Notes under the pieces: generated by a model
Told to the model about the DNA's origin: nothing
Databases searched by the model: none
What the model saw: the letters and a program-made list of their open reading frames with translations, nothing else
In this document: positions 24,349-32,211 of the stretch, piece by piece
Layout of the letters: every line of letters begins with the position of its first letter
Numbering within the stretch: the stretch's first letter is position 1
Position numbers and translations under genes: made by a program
Source: Lachnospiraceae bacterium
GTDB taxonomy: Bacteria > Bacillota > Clostridia > Lachnospirales > Lachnospiraceae
Assembly (NCBI GenBank): GCA_017443065.1
Contig: JAFSPF010000143.1
Location: 1-37,338, forward strand
Direction: 5' to 3'
DNA length: 37,338 nt

Positions 24349-25338
24349 ATGCCTTTACTGGATATGAAACATCTCCACAGTTATTTTACGACGAAACGCG
24401 GGATCGTGAAGGCGGTGAATGACGTGTCCTATTCCGTGGAAAGCGGGAAAACGCTCGGTCTCGTCGGCGAGTCCGGGAGCGGAAAGAGCGTTTCCGCCAT
24501 GAGTATATTAAGACTCCTGGATTCCAACGGCTACATTGATTCCGGTTCCATCGAGTTTGACGGCAGAGAGCTGACCAAACTCTCTCTGAGTGATATGTAC
24601 AAGGTGCGCGGCAATGATATTTCCGTCATTTTCCAGGAGCCGATGACCTCCTTGAATCCCGTGTTTACGGTCGAACGGCAGGCGTCGGAGCCCTTCATCA
24701 TCCATCAGGGCATGAGCAAAAAGGAAGCGGCGAAGAAGGTGGTGGATATCCTTGCGGATGTCAAGATCCCCAATCCGGAGGTTGTGGCAAAGCAGTATCC
24801 GCACCAGCTTTCCGGCGGCATGCGGCAGCGCGTCATGATCGCGATGGCCCTGGCCTGCCGTCCGAAACTCCTGATTGCGGATGAGCCGACAACCGCGCTG
24901 GACGTGACGATACAGGCGCAGATTCTGCATCTGATGAATGAACTCAAACGTGAGCTTGGCACGTCCATCCTCTTCATCACGCATGACCTCGGTGTCATCA
25001 ACCAGATGGCGGACGACGTGGCGGTCATGTACTGCGGACAGATCGTGGAGATGTCTCCCGCGCATACGATTTTCGGCGGCGGAAGCGCTTACATGCATCC
25101 GTATACGGAGGGACTGATGAATTCCATCCCGCGTCTGGACGCGGATTCCTCCGAACGTCTGGAGCCGATTCCGGGTGCCGTGCCGCATCCCCTGAATCTG
25201 CCGAAGGGCTGCAAGTTTGCGCCCCGCTGCAAGTACGCGACGGACAAGTGCAGGGAAGAGGAGCCGGAACTGGTCAAGGTAAGCGATACGCAGCAGATCC
25301 GCTGTTTTTATCCGGAGGTAAGCAAGAGACATGTCTGA
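24349..25338 (+). CDS. oppD: Oligopeptide ABC importer ATPase OppD/DppD
   Basis: A 329-residue ATPase of normal length. It has Walker A GESGSGKS (40-47), Q-loop in VIFQEPMTSLNP, signature LSGGMRQRV, Walker B LLIADEPTTALD and switch His in ITHDLGV. The C-terminal peptide-importer extension carries conserved cysteines in GCKFAPRCKYATDKC and a later IRCFYPE, a spacing that in some relatives binds an iron-sulphur cluster. GGCGGAGG precedes ATG 24349. It overlaps oppF by eight bases and should form the ATPase pair with it. Confidence 0.93.
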   Translation: MPLLDMKHLHSYFTTKRGIVKAVNDVSYSVESGKTLGLVGESGSGKSVSAMSILRLLDSNGYIDSGSIEFDGRELTKLSLSDMYKVRGNDISVIFQEPMTSLNPVFTVERQASEPFIIHQGMSKKEAAKKVVDILADVKIPNPEVVAKQYPHQLSGGMRQRVMIAMALACRPKLLIADEPTTALDVTIQAQILHLMNELKRELGTSILFITHDLGVINQMADDVAVMYCGQIVEMSPAHTIFGGGSAYMHPYTEGLMNSIPRLDADSSERLEPIPGAVPHPLNLPKGCKFAPRCKYATDKCREEEPELVKVSDTQQIRCFYPEVSKRHV

Positions 25339-26824
25339 TGAAAAAAAGGTGTTGCTGCGCATCAGCAATCTGAAACAGTATTTTCCGCTGAAAAAAAGAG
25401 GCCTTTACGTCAAGGCGAATGACGGCATCACGCTGGACATTTACGAGGGTGAGGTCTTCGGCCTGGTCGGCGAATCCGGCTGCGGCAAGTCGACGCTCGG
25501 CCGCACCATTTTACAGCTTTACAAGCAGACGGATGGCCGCACGATGTACTACGGCAAGACCCTGGATGACCTCGCGCCGAAGTACATGCTGGACACCGTG
25601 AAGAATCTGGAAAAGAAGATTGCGGAGATCGGCGAAAAGGAAAAGAAGCGTGACGAGCTGCAGGCGCATTATGACAAGCTCTCCGAAAAGGAGCAGTTTG
25701 AAAAGCACGCGGAGCTGGATGCGGCAAAGAAGGCCGCTTCGGACGCGCTTTTAGATGTGGCGAATATCGTCGGCGGCTTCATGGCGCTGAAGGACCTTTC
25801 CAGGGTGAAGGCGGCCTATGAGGCGAATTACAGCCTGGCGCGCAAGCGCAGGGATTTAAGGGTGGAGCGTGCAAGGGCACAGGTGGAGCATGATGACGCC
25901 GCCTTCGAAAACAGGAACGCTTCCGCACAGGAAGAAAAGGTTAAGAGCATTGACAAGCAGATCGCGGATTTGGACCGTGAGATCGATGCCTCCGTAAAGG
26001 CGATCGATGCGCTCCGGCAGCCGCATATGAACGATCCGGAGTTTCAGAAGTTCGAAGCCATGCGCGACGAGGGCGTGGACCTGGCGCGCCTGACCTATAA
26101 CGAAATCCGTCTGCTGCGGCAGGATTTACAGATCATCTTCCAGGATCCGTATTCCTCGCTCAATCCGCGCATGACGGTCGGTCAGATCATCGGCGAGGGT
26201 CTGATCGCGCATAACATCTTCCGCAAAAACAATGACCGCATGAAGGAGTATATCTTAAAGGTCATGGATGACTGCGGCCTGCAGGGATACTTTCTGCACC
26301 GCTTCCCCTATCAGTTCTCCGGGGGACAGCGGCAGCGTATTTCGATCGCAAGGGCACTTGCGGTGAAGCCGAAGTTTGTCGTCTGTGACGAGGCGGTTTC
26401 CGCGCTGGACGTGTCCGTGCAGTCCCAGATCATTAACCTCCTGCAGGATCTCAGGGAACAGCAGGACCTGACCTATCTCTTCATCACGCATGACCTGTCC
26501 GTCGTGAAGTACATTTCCGACCGGATTGGCGTCATGTACCTCGGCAATATGGTGGAGCTGGCGGCCTCGGATGAGATCTTCCGCGCACCGGCGCATCCTT
26601 ACACGAGGGCGCTTCTGGACTCCATCCCCACGACGGAGGAGAAGAAGGAGATCAAGGTGCTGGAGGGCGATATCCCGAGCCCGGTGAATCCGCCGTCCGG
26701 CTGCAAGTTCCATACCCGCTGCAAGTACTGCACGGAGATCTGCGAGCATGTGACGCCGGCCTGGGAGGAGATCGCACCGGATCACTTTGTGGCCTGCCAT
26801 CACCGCCTGGGTGCGGAGAGCTGA
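25331..26824 (+). CDS. oppF: Oligopeptide ABC importer ATPase OppF/DppF with a long coiled-coil insertion
   Basis: A 497-residue ATPase where about 320 is usual. Walker A GESGCGKST is at 47-55. After the TMYYGKTLDDL strand (71-81), about 175 residues rich in Lys, Glu, Ala and Asp follow (roughly 80-253). They are strongly helical in composition, with heptad-like runs such as KNLEKKIAEIGEKEKKRDEL and KSIDKQIADLDREIDASVKA. The ATPase then resumes with EIRLLRQDLQIIFQDPYSSLNP (Q-loop Gln271), signature FSGGQRQRIS, Walker B FVVCDE (349-354) and the Cys-containing C-terminal extension. The catalytic motifs are intact, so it should be active. The insert lies where other OppF proteins have a few residues. 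It overlaps oppD by eight bases, so translation is coupled. Confidence 0.93.
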   Translation: MSDEKKVLLRISNLKQYFPLKKRGLYVKANDGITLDIYEGEVFGLVGESGCGKSTLGRTILQLYKQTDGRTMYYGKTLDDLAPKYMLDTVKNLEKKIAEIGEKEKKRDELQAHYDKLSEKEQFEKHAELDAAKKAASDALLDVANIVGGFMALKDLSRVKAAYEANYSLARKRRDLRVERARAQVEHDDAAFENRNASAQEEKVKSIDKQIADLDREIDASVKAIDALRQPHMNDPEFQKFEAMRDEGVDLARLTYNEIRLLRQDLQIIFQDPYSSLNPRMTVGQIIGEGLIAHNIFRKNNDRMKEYILKVMDDCGLQGYFLHRFPYQFSGGQRQRISIARALAVKPKFVVCDEAVSALDVSVQSQIINLLQDLREQQDLTYLFITHDLSVVKYISDRIGVMYLGNMVELAASDEIFRAPAHPYTRALLDSIPTTEEKKEIKVLEGDIPSPVNPPSGCKFHTRCKYCTEICEHVTPAWEEIAPDHFVACHHRLGAES

Positions 26825-26830
26825 TGCTCC

Positions 26831-27142
26831 ATGTTTGACAAGCGTCTGGACCGCGCGTTCCGCTTTCAAAGAGAACGAAACGGCCATGCGGAGGAAACGG
26901 AACACGCTGATTTCGCCGTGACGGTTTCGGATCCGGGAGAAGCGGTGGTTCCGGATGCGCCGCAAAACGGGAGTGATCCGGAAAGCCTGCATCCTGTGAG
27001 GCCAATCCCGGGAGCGGAGGAGAAGGTCGGCGTAAAGGAAATGCTCCTGATGATTCTCTCCGCCTGGGGGATTTTTCTTCCGGTTGCCATCGTGATCCTG
27101 CTGGCCATGGTGCTGATCACACGCTTCCTGTTTGGTGTCTGA
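26831..27142 (+). CDS. Small one-TM protein at the end of the opp operon
   Basis: A 103-residue protein beginning six bases after the oppF stop. Residues 1-65 are polar and charged, starting with a basic stretch, then acidic and Pro-rich. Residues 70-100 form a hydrophobic helix, LLMILSAWGIFLPVAIVILL and onward, and the chain ends soon after. It resembles a tail-anchored or single-pass small membrane protein. There is no signal peptide and I recognise no family. Tight spacing after oppF argues for co-transcription and a role beside the transporter, for example as a stabilising or regulatory subunit. The ribosome site is weak, so translation may depend on oppF. Confidence 0.6.
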   Translation: MFDKRLDRAFRFQRERNGHAEETEHADFAVTVSDPGEAVVPDAPQNGSDPESLHPVRPIPGAEEKVGVKEMLLMILSAWGIFLPVAIVILLAMVLITRFLFGV

Positions 27143-27263
27143 GCGGTCGCAGTTTCATTTCTTTTTTTATCTGCAAGGGTTCCCATGATCGCGTTGTAAA
27201 AAATGACCGCCGGATTCTGCTTTTTTTTGGTAGTTTTTCCGCCTGTTTTTTCATGCCCGAAAG

Positions 27264-27272
27264 TGCTATAAT
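27264..27272 (+). promoter_or_regulatory. Extended -10 promoter of carD
   Basis: TGCTATAAT (27264-27272) is an extended -10 element. No good -35 box is seen at the matching distance. The gap 27143-27263 otherwise holds A/T-rich sequence with GCGGTC (27143-27148) and GACCGC (27205-27210) as distant inverted repeats, a doubtful terminator for the opp operon. Confidence 0.55.
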
Positions 27273-27306
27273 ATCAGTACCAAAGCAGATCTGTGGTTGG
27301 GTAAAG

Positions 27307-27354
27307 CGGCCGACGCTCTTGCTTGCGTAAGGCCGGTTTTTTACGCCCTTTTTT
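27307..27354 (+). terminator. Terminator-like leader before carD (possible attenuator)
   Basis: CGGCC-G-ACGC (27307-27316) pairs with GCGT-AA-GGCCG (27325-27335) and is followed by T6 (27337-27342). A competing hairpin uses GCGTAA (27325-27330) with TTACGC (27341-27346), followed by CC and T6 (27349-27354). The two share the GCGT arm, so they are mutually exclusive. Both lie between the promoter and the carD start. Confidence 0.45.
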
Positions 27355-27390
27355 AGAAAAATAGTGGTTTTTCGGAAAGGAAGGCACAAG

Positions 27391-27906
27391 ATGTTGAAGA
27401 GAGGAGACGTTGCTGTTTACGGGAACCATGGCGTATGCCAGGTCAAGGAAGTGCTGGTTCCGCCCTTTCTGGACGGACAGTCGGAAAAGCTGTATTACAT
27501 GATGTCGCCGGCGACGGACCGCAACGGCGTTCTCTATGTGCCGGTGGAGGGCGCGGAAGACAAGATGCGCACGGTCATCAGCAAAAAGCACGCACAGGAG
27601 CTGCTGGCGGAGCTGGATGAGATGGAAGAGATCGAGGTGCAGAGCGGCAAACGTGCGGAAGCCCAGATCGTGAGTGTCATCAAGGAAAACAAGACGGATG
27701 ACATGATGCGCCTCGTGAAGGGTCTTCATAAAGCGAGGGCCAAGCGCGCCATGGAGGGCAAGAAGCTGGCCTCCATGAACGAACGCCATCTGATGACCGC
27801 GGAAAAGCTGCTGTACAGCGAGATGGCCTTCTCCCTGAAAAAGGATGTCTCCGTTGTCAAGGAACAGGTGATGAAGAAGCTCACCAGCCTGCCATTGTAC
27901 GCGTGA
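27391..27906 (+). CDS. carD: CarD/CdnL family RNA polymerase-binding regulator
   Basis: A 171-residue protein with the CarD N-terminal RNA polymerase-interacting domain: it opens with a LKRGDVAVYGNHGVCQV motif, followed by a YVPVE-x(8)-R-x-VIS strand pair. The C-terminal half is an all-helical basic domain. CarD/CdnL proteins bind the RNAP beta subunit and tune open-complex stability at rRNA and housekeeping promoters. ATG 27391 has GGAAAGGAAGG upstream; the frame is open a little further, with a poor GTG start. It overlaps the next gene by four bases (GTGA). Confidence 0.88.
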   Translation: MLKRGDVAVYGNHGVCQVKEVLVPPFLDGQSEKLYYMMSPATDRNGVLYVPVEGAEDKMRTVISKKHAQELLAELDEMEEIEVQSGKRAEAQIVSVIKENKTDDMMRLVKGLHKARAKRAMEGKKLASMNERHLMTAEKLLYSEMAFSLKKDVSVVKEQVMKKLTSLPLYA

Positions 27907-28787
27907 ACAATCCCACAATCAAACTGTATGACAAGAATATATCGGATCCTTCGTTCACCGCCTCCGTGCTCCGGCACGAGGGCGGTGTACTTGTGCTTGA
28001 CCGGACCGCGTTCTTTCCGGAAGCGGGCGGGCAGCTGAGCGACCGGGGAGCGCTGTATCTGCCGGACGGTAAGGGCGGGGAGCTTGCGCTTACCGTGACG
28101 GATGTGCAGATCGAAGACGGCGTGATCCTGCACCGGGTCACACTGCCGCAGGATGTCATGAGCCTGCTGACACCGGGGACCATGCTGCGCGGAGAGGTGG
28201 ACATGGCACGCCGCTTTGATTTCATGCAGCAGCATACGGCGGAGCATATCATTTCCGGCATCGTGCATGCGCGCTTCGGCTATGATAACGTGGGCTTCCG
28301 CTTAAGCGAAAACAGCTGCACGATGGACTACAGCGGGGTGCTGGCGCCGGAGCAGATCCCGGAGATCGAGCTTTCCGCCAACCGGGCCATCTGGGACAAC
28401 CTGCCGGTGGAGATCACTTTCCCTTCGGAGGAGGAGCAGAAGACCCTTGTTTACCGCAGCAAAAAGGAGATCGCCTCGGATGAGCTTCGCATCGTGACGA
28501 TCCCCGGCATCGATACCTGCGCCTGTTGCGCGCCGCATGTGGCACGCACCGGCGAGATCGGTCTCGTCAAAATCATCCGTTTACAGAACTGGAAGGGTGG
28601 TGTACGATTAAGTATTGCGGCGGGTGCGCGTGCCCTTGCCCTCTTCACGGAGGAGCATGACATGATCACCGCCCTCGCCCGCAGCCTCTCCACCTCATGG
28701 GAGAACATCCCCGACCGCTTCACGAAGCTGCGCGAGGAGACAAGGGGATTGAAGAGAGAAATCACAACGTTGAGGAAATCACTGTAG
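27903..28787 (+). CDS. Alanyl-tRNA editing protein (AlaX-like)
   Basis: A 294-residue trans-editing factor related to the editing domain of alanyl-tRNA synthetase; these hydrolyse Ser- or Gly-tRNA(Ala). The first part shows RTAFFPEAGGQLSDRG. The zinc/catalytic residues are His111 and His115 in QQHTAEH and Cys208 with His212 in CACCAPH. The protein ends soon after a short coiled-coil-like tail (REETRGLKREITTLRKSL) and lacks the DHHA1 domain that longer AlaX proteins carry. The start is GTG 27903 inside the carD stop. Translation is coupled to carD. Confidence 0.85.
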   Translation: MNNPTIKLYDKNISDPSFTASVLRHEGGVLVLDRTAFFPEAGGQLSDRGALYLPDGKGGELALTVTDVQIEDGVILHRVTLPQDVMSLLTPGTMLRGEVDMARRFDFMQQHTAEHIISGIVHARFGYDNVGFRLSENSCTMDYSGVLAPEQIPEIELSANRAIWDNLPVEITFPSEEEQKTLVYRSKKEIASDELRIVTIPGIDTCACCAPHVARTGEIGLVKIIRLQNWKGGVRLSIAAGARALALFTEEHDMITALARSLSTSWENIPDRFTKLREETRGLKREITTLRKSL

Positions 28788-28917
28788 AGGCAGGCGACGC
28801 GCACTTGCTGCGCGGCGACGTAAGAATGCGTAAAACAGGAAGGCGGCGCTGAACGGCACCGCTGAAAGCGGTTTGGAATGCCGGAAGCGCAATCATGCTT
28901 CCGACACAGGAGGAAGC
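28788..28917 (+). other. 130-base gap with paired hairpins before ispF
   Basis: No gene is visible. Two perfect hairpins lie side by side: ACCGCT-GAA-AGCGGT (28858-28872) and CGGAAGC (28882-28888) with GCTTCCG (28897-28903), the latter five bases before the AGGAGG ribosome site of ispF. Neither has a T-run, so they look like mRNA structures rather than terminators. I see no convincing promoter. Confidence 0.4.
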
Positions 28918-29472
28918 ATGAGAATAGGTTCAGGATATGATGTTCATAAACTCGTCCCCGGCCGCCCGCTGATCATCGGCGGTGTGACGATTCCCTATGA
29001 GAAGGGTCTGCTCGGTCATTCCGACGCGGATGTCCTTCTGCATGCCATTTCCGACGCGCTCTTAGGCGCCGCGGCGCTGGGCGATATCGGCAAGCATTTC
29101 CCGGACACGGACCCGGAATACAAGGACGCGGATTCCCTGGAGCTATTACGTAAAGTCGGACATTTATTATCGGAAAAACGTTACATCATTGAGAACATTG
29201 ACGCGATCGTGATTGCGCAGGCACCGAAGATGCGCCCCTACATTGATGCGATGCGGGAGAAGATCGCTTCCGCGCTGGAGCTGGACGTGAACCAGGTCAA
29301 TGTCAAGGCGACGACGGAGGAGGGCCTGGGATTTACCGGCGCCGGGGAGGGCATTGCGGCGCAGGCCGTGGCACTGCTGACCACGCCGCAGGATATCTTT
29401 TCGAGAAACGTCACCTTTCAGACCGGGGCCGCACCCGTGAAGCAGGAGGGCTGCTGCAAAGCCGGAACATAA
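28918..29472 (+). CDS. ispF: 2-C-methyl-D-erythritol 2,4-cyclodiphosphate synthase
   Basis: A 184-residue enzyme of the non-mevalonate isoprenoid pathway that cyclises CDP-methylerythritol phosphate to MEcPP. The N-terminus is canonical, [12 protein letters not shown], with metal ligands Asp8 and His10. Next come [26 protein letters not shown] with the third metal His, and [13 protein letters not shown]. The late [20 protein letters not shown] segment is also canonical. About 25 residues extend past the usual end, including two adjacent Cys; their role is unknown. ATG 28918 has AGGAGG at good distance. The partner gene ispD is not in this window. cysS follows after 50 bases. Confidence 0.95.
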   Translation: MRIGSGYDVHKLVPGRPLIIGGVTIPYEKGLLGHSDADVLLHAISDALLGAAALGDIGKHFPDTDPEYKDADSLELLRKVGHLLSEKRYIIENIDAIVIAQAPKMRPYIDAMREKIASALELDVNQVNVKATTEEGLGFTGAGEGIAAQAVALLTTPQDIFSRNVTFQTGAAPVKQEGCCKAGT

Positions 29473-29522
29473 GAGCGTAAGCGGCACAGGGATGTCATGC
29501 TGTCATCATAAGAGGAGAACGC

Positions 29523-30956
29523 ATGCGTATTTACAACACCATGACCGGGAGGCCGGAGGAATTTCACCCCATCGAGGAAAAGAAGGTCCGCATGTATGTC
29601 TGCGGGCCGACGGTCTATAACCTGATTCATATCGGCAACGCGCGTCCGATGATTTTTTTCGATACCGTCCGTCGTTATTTGGAGTACCGCGGCTTTGCGG
29701 TCAATTATGTCTCCAATTTCACGGACGTGGATGACAAGATCATTAAGGCCGCGCAGGAGGAGGGGGTCCCTGCGGAGGAGATTTCCGAGCGTTATATCGC
29801 GGAGTGCAAAAAGGACATGGAGGCGCTGAATGTGCTTCCCGCGACGCTCCATCCGAAGGCCACGGAGGAGATCGACGGCATGATCTCCATGATCGAAACG
29901 CTGGTGCAAAAGGGGCATGCCTATCCCGCGATGGACGGAACGGTGTATTTCCGCTCCCGCTCCTTCAAAGAATACGGCAAGCTTTCCCATAAAAACCTGG
30001 ATGACCTGCGCAGCGGGGAACGCGCGCTCAAGGTGGACGGCGCGGAGCAGAAGGAAGACCCGCTGGATTTTGTGCTGTGGAAGCCGAAAAAGGAGGGAGA
30101 GCCCGCCTGGCCTTCCCCCTGGTGTGAGGGCAGACCCGGCTGGCATATCGAGTGCTCGGAGATGAGCCGGAAATACCTCGGGGAGGAGATTGATATCCAC
30201 GGCGGCGGGGAGGATCTGGTCTTTCCGCATCACGAAAACGAGATCGCACAGTCCGAATGCTGCAGCGGCAAAGCCTTTGCGCGTTACTGGATGCACAACG
30301 CCTTCCTGAACATCAATAACAAAAAGATGTCGAAGTCGCTCGGGAATTTCTTTACCGTGCGGGACGTTCTGGAAAAATATGACGGTCAGGTGCTGCGCTT
30401 CTTCATGCTCTCCGCGCATTACCGCTCGCCCCTGAATTTCAGCGAGGAGCTGATGGAGAGCGCAAAGACCTCCCTTCACCGTATCGTGAACTGTGCGGAG
30501 AATCTGTCCTATCTCCTGAAGGGGGAGCGTACGGAAGACATGACGGAGGAGGAAACAAAGCTGCTGCAGGAGGCGGGGCGCTTTACCGAAGCCTTTGTCA
30601 GCGCCATGGACGATGATTTCAATACGGCGGACGCCATTGCCGCCGTCTTTGAACTGGTGCGCTTCATCAACTCACATGCGGACGAATCCTCTTCGGCGGA
30701 ATACCTGCAGGGTCTGGAGGACATGCTGCACCGTCTGACGGAGGTGCTTGGACTGACACTTTCCGCAGGGGAAAGCGGCGGCGCGGAAGACGCGCAGGGT
30801 CTGAGCGAAGCGGAGATTGAAGCCCTGATCGCGGAGCGGACGGCGGCCAAGAAGGAAAAGAACTTTGCGCGTGCGGATGAGATCCGCGCGAATCTTCTGG
30901 AAAAGGGCATTGTGCTGGAGGATACCAGGGAGGGCGTCCGGTGGAAGCGGGCATGA
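29523..30956 (+). CDS. cysS: Cysteinyl-tRNA synthetase
   Basis: A 477-residue class I synthetase that charges tRNA(Cys). It has Cys27 and HIGN (36-39) in YVCGPTVYNLIHIGNARP and the KMSKS loop at 268-272 (KMSKSLGNFF). Zinc-binding residues are seen in PGWHIECSEMS and GGGEDLVFPHHENEIAQSE. Length is normal. AAGAGGAG precedes the ATG. The C-terminal RADEIRANLLEKGIVLEDT segment is typical. It overlaps the next gene. Confidence 0.97.
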   Translation: MRIYNTMTGRPEEFHPIEEKKVRMYVCGPTVYNLIHIGNARPMIFFDTVRRYLEYRGFAVNYVSNFTDVDDKIIKAAQEEGVPAEEISERYIAECKKDMEALNVLPATLHPKATEEIDGMISMIETLVQKGHAYPAMDGTVYFRSRSFKEYGKLSHKNLDDLRSGERALKVDGAEQKEDPLDFVLWKPKKEGEPAWPSPWCEGRPGWHIECSEMSRKYLGEEIDIHGGGEDLVFPHHENEIAQSECCSGKAFARYWMHNAFLNINNKKMSKSLGNFFTVRDVLEKYDGQVLRFFMLSAHYRSPLNFSEELMESAKTSLHRIVNCAENLSYLLKGERTEDMTEEETKLLQEAGRFTEAFVSAMDDDFNTADAIAAVFELVRFINSHADESSSAEYLQGLEDMLHRLTEVLGLTLSAGESGGAEDAQGLSEAEIEALIAERTAAKKEKNFARADEIRANLLEKGIVLEDTREGVRWKRA

Positions 30957-31393
30957 ACCCTTTTGTTCCGGTGCGTGATCTTCTGCACGGCGCACGCCTC
31001 ATGTCGGAGGAGGAGATCCGGCAGCTTTCGCCGAATGCGCTGGCCTTTGTCGGTGACGCGGTCTTTGAGCTGTATGTCCGTCTGAGGGTGCTGGGGGAAG
31101 CCGCACAGCCCGCGGACAGGATGCACCGGAGCAAGGCAAAGCTTGTGAATGCCGCCGCGCAGGCGGCGCTGCTTTCCCGTATGGATCCGTATCTGACCGA
31201 TGAGGAGCGGCATGTGGTCCGGCGCGGGCGTAACGCAAAGCATCACAGCACCGCAAAGCACCAGACGATGCATGATTACAATCAGGCAACGGGGCTGGAG
31301 GCGCTCTGCGCATATCTGTATCTCGGCGGCCATACGGAACGGCTGTCGGAATTGCTGGAGAGAGGCTTTTCGGAGCCGGTGATGCTGGCATAG
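30941..31393 (+). CDS. mrnC: Mini-ribonuclease III (MrnC)
   Basis: A 150-residue RNase III catalytic domain without a double-stranded RNA-binding domain. In Bacillus this enzyme matures 23S rRNA. The catalytic helix is NALAFVGDAVFELYVRLRVL, and the central KAKLVNAAAQAAL and RRGRNAKHHSTAKH segments are typical. I place the start at GTG 30941, seven bases after GGAGGG; ATG 30953 overlaps the cysS stop and is an alternative. The location between cysS and rlmB matches other Firmicutes. Confidence 0.92.
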   Translation: MEAGMNPFVPVRDLLHGARLMSEEEIRQLSPNALAFVGDAVFELYVRLRVLGEAAQPADRMHRSKAKLVNAAAQAALLSRMDPYLTDEERHVVRRGRNAKHHSTAKHQTMHDYNQATGLEALCAYLYLGGHTERLSELLERGFSEPVMLA

Positions 31394-31409
31394 GCGGGAA
31401 AACAAGGGA

Positions 31410-32198
31410 ATGAAACAGGAGAACCCCGGGAAAAAACATAGGGAGACGTCAACCGGAGAGGCAAGGACGTCGCAGATCGAGGGACGTCGCGCGGTGCTGG
31501 AGGCGCTCCGTGCGAAGCGCACTCTCAACCGGCTGTATATCCTGGACGGCTGTCATGACGCGCCCGTGGAGGCCATCCGCAGGGAGGCCAAAAAGAACGG
31601 CGTCGATGTGCAGTACGTGGCGAAGGAGCGTCTGGATCAGCTGTCGGAAAGCGGACATCACCAGGGCGTCCTTGCCTTTGCGGCGGCGCATGCCTATGCC
31701 ATGCTTGCGGATGTCTTTTCCCTGGCCGAAGAGAGAGACGAAAAACCGTTAATTTTTTTACTGGATAACATAGAGGACCCGCACAACCTCGGCGCCATTA
31801 TCCGCACGGCAAACGTTTGCGGCGCGCACGGTGTCGTGATTCCGAAGAACCGTTCCGCGCAGCTGACCGCCACCGTGGAGAAGGCGGCGGCGGGCGCGCT
31901 GTCATATACCCCCGTGGTGCGCGTGACGAATCTGACGCAGACGATGGAGACGCTGAAGGAACGCGGCCTCTGGCTGGTGTGCGCGGACATGGACGGAGCG
32001 CCGATGACCGGCCTTGATTTAAAGGGCGCCGTCGGCCTCGTGATCGGGAACGAGGGGAGCGGCGTGTCACCGCTCGTCAAAAAACACTGTGACCTGACCG
32101 CCTCGATCCCCGTGCGCGGGGAGATTTCCTCGCTCAACGCCTCCGTTGCGGCGGGGGTTCTGGCCTACGAAATTCTGCGGCAGCGGATGTCTTCCTGA
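31410..32198 (+). CDS. rlmB: 23S rRNA 2'-O-methyltransferase RlmB (TrmH/SpoU family)
   Basis: A 262-residue SPOUT methyltransferase expected to 2'-O-methylate a 23S rRNA guanosine. It has an N-terminal substrate-binding domain (IEGRRAVLEAL, ESGHHQGVLAF). The knotted SAM domain follows with motif 1 LDNIEDPHNLGAIIRTAN, motif 2 GLVIGNEGSGVS and motif 3 ISSLNASVAAGVLAYE. The ATG at 31410 has AAGGG upstream. Related family members act on tRNA, but the ribosomal gene neighbourhood favours RlmB. Confidence 0.92.
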   Translation: MKQENPGKKHRETSTGEARTSQIEGRRAVLEALRAKRTLNRLYILDGCHDAPVEAIRREAKKNGVDVQYVAKERLDQLSESGHHQGVLAFAAAHAYAMLADVFSLAEERDEKPLIFLLDNIEDPHNLGAIIRTANVCGAHGVVIPKNRSAQLTATVEKAAAGALSYTPVVRVTNLTQTMETLKERGLWLVCADMDGAPMTGLDLKGAVGLVIGNEGSGVSPLVKKHCDLTASIPVRGEISSLNASVAAGVLAYEILRQRMSS

Positions 32199-32211
32199 AG
32201 GAATGCGCGTG

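Noticed and set aside
27143-27210. Terminator of the opp operon from GCGGTC and GACCGC
   Set aside because: The arms are 56 bases apart and no T-run follows directly; too weak to call.
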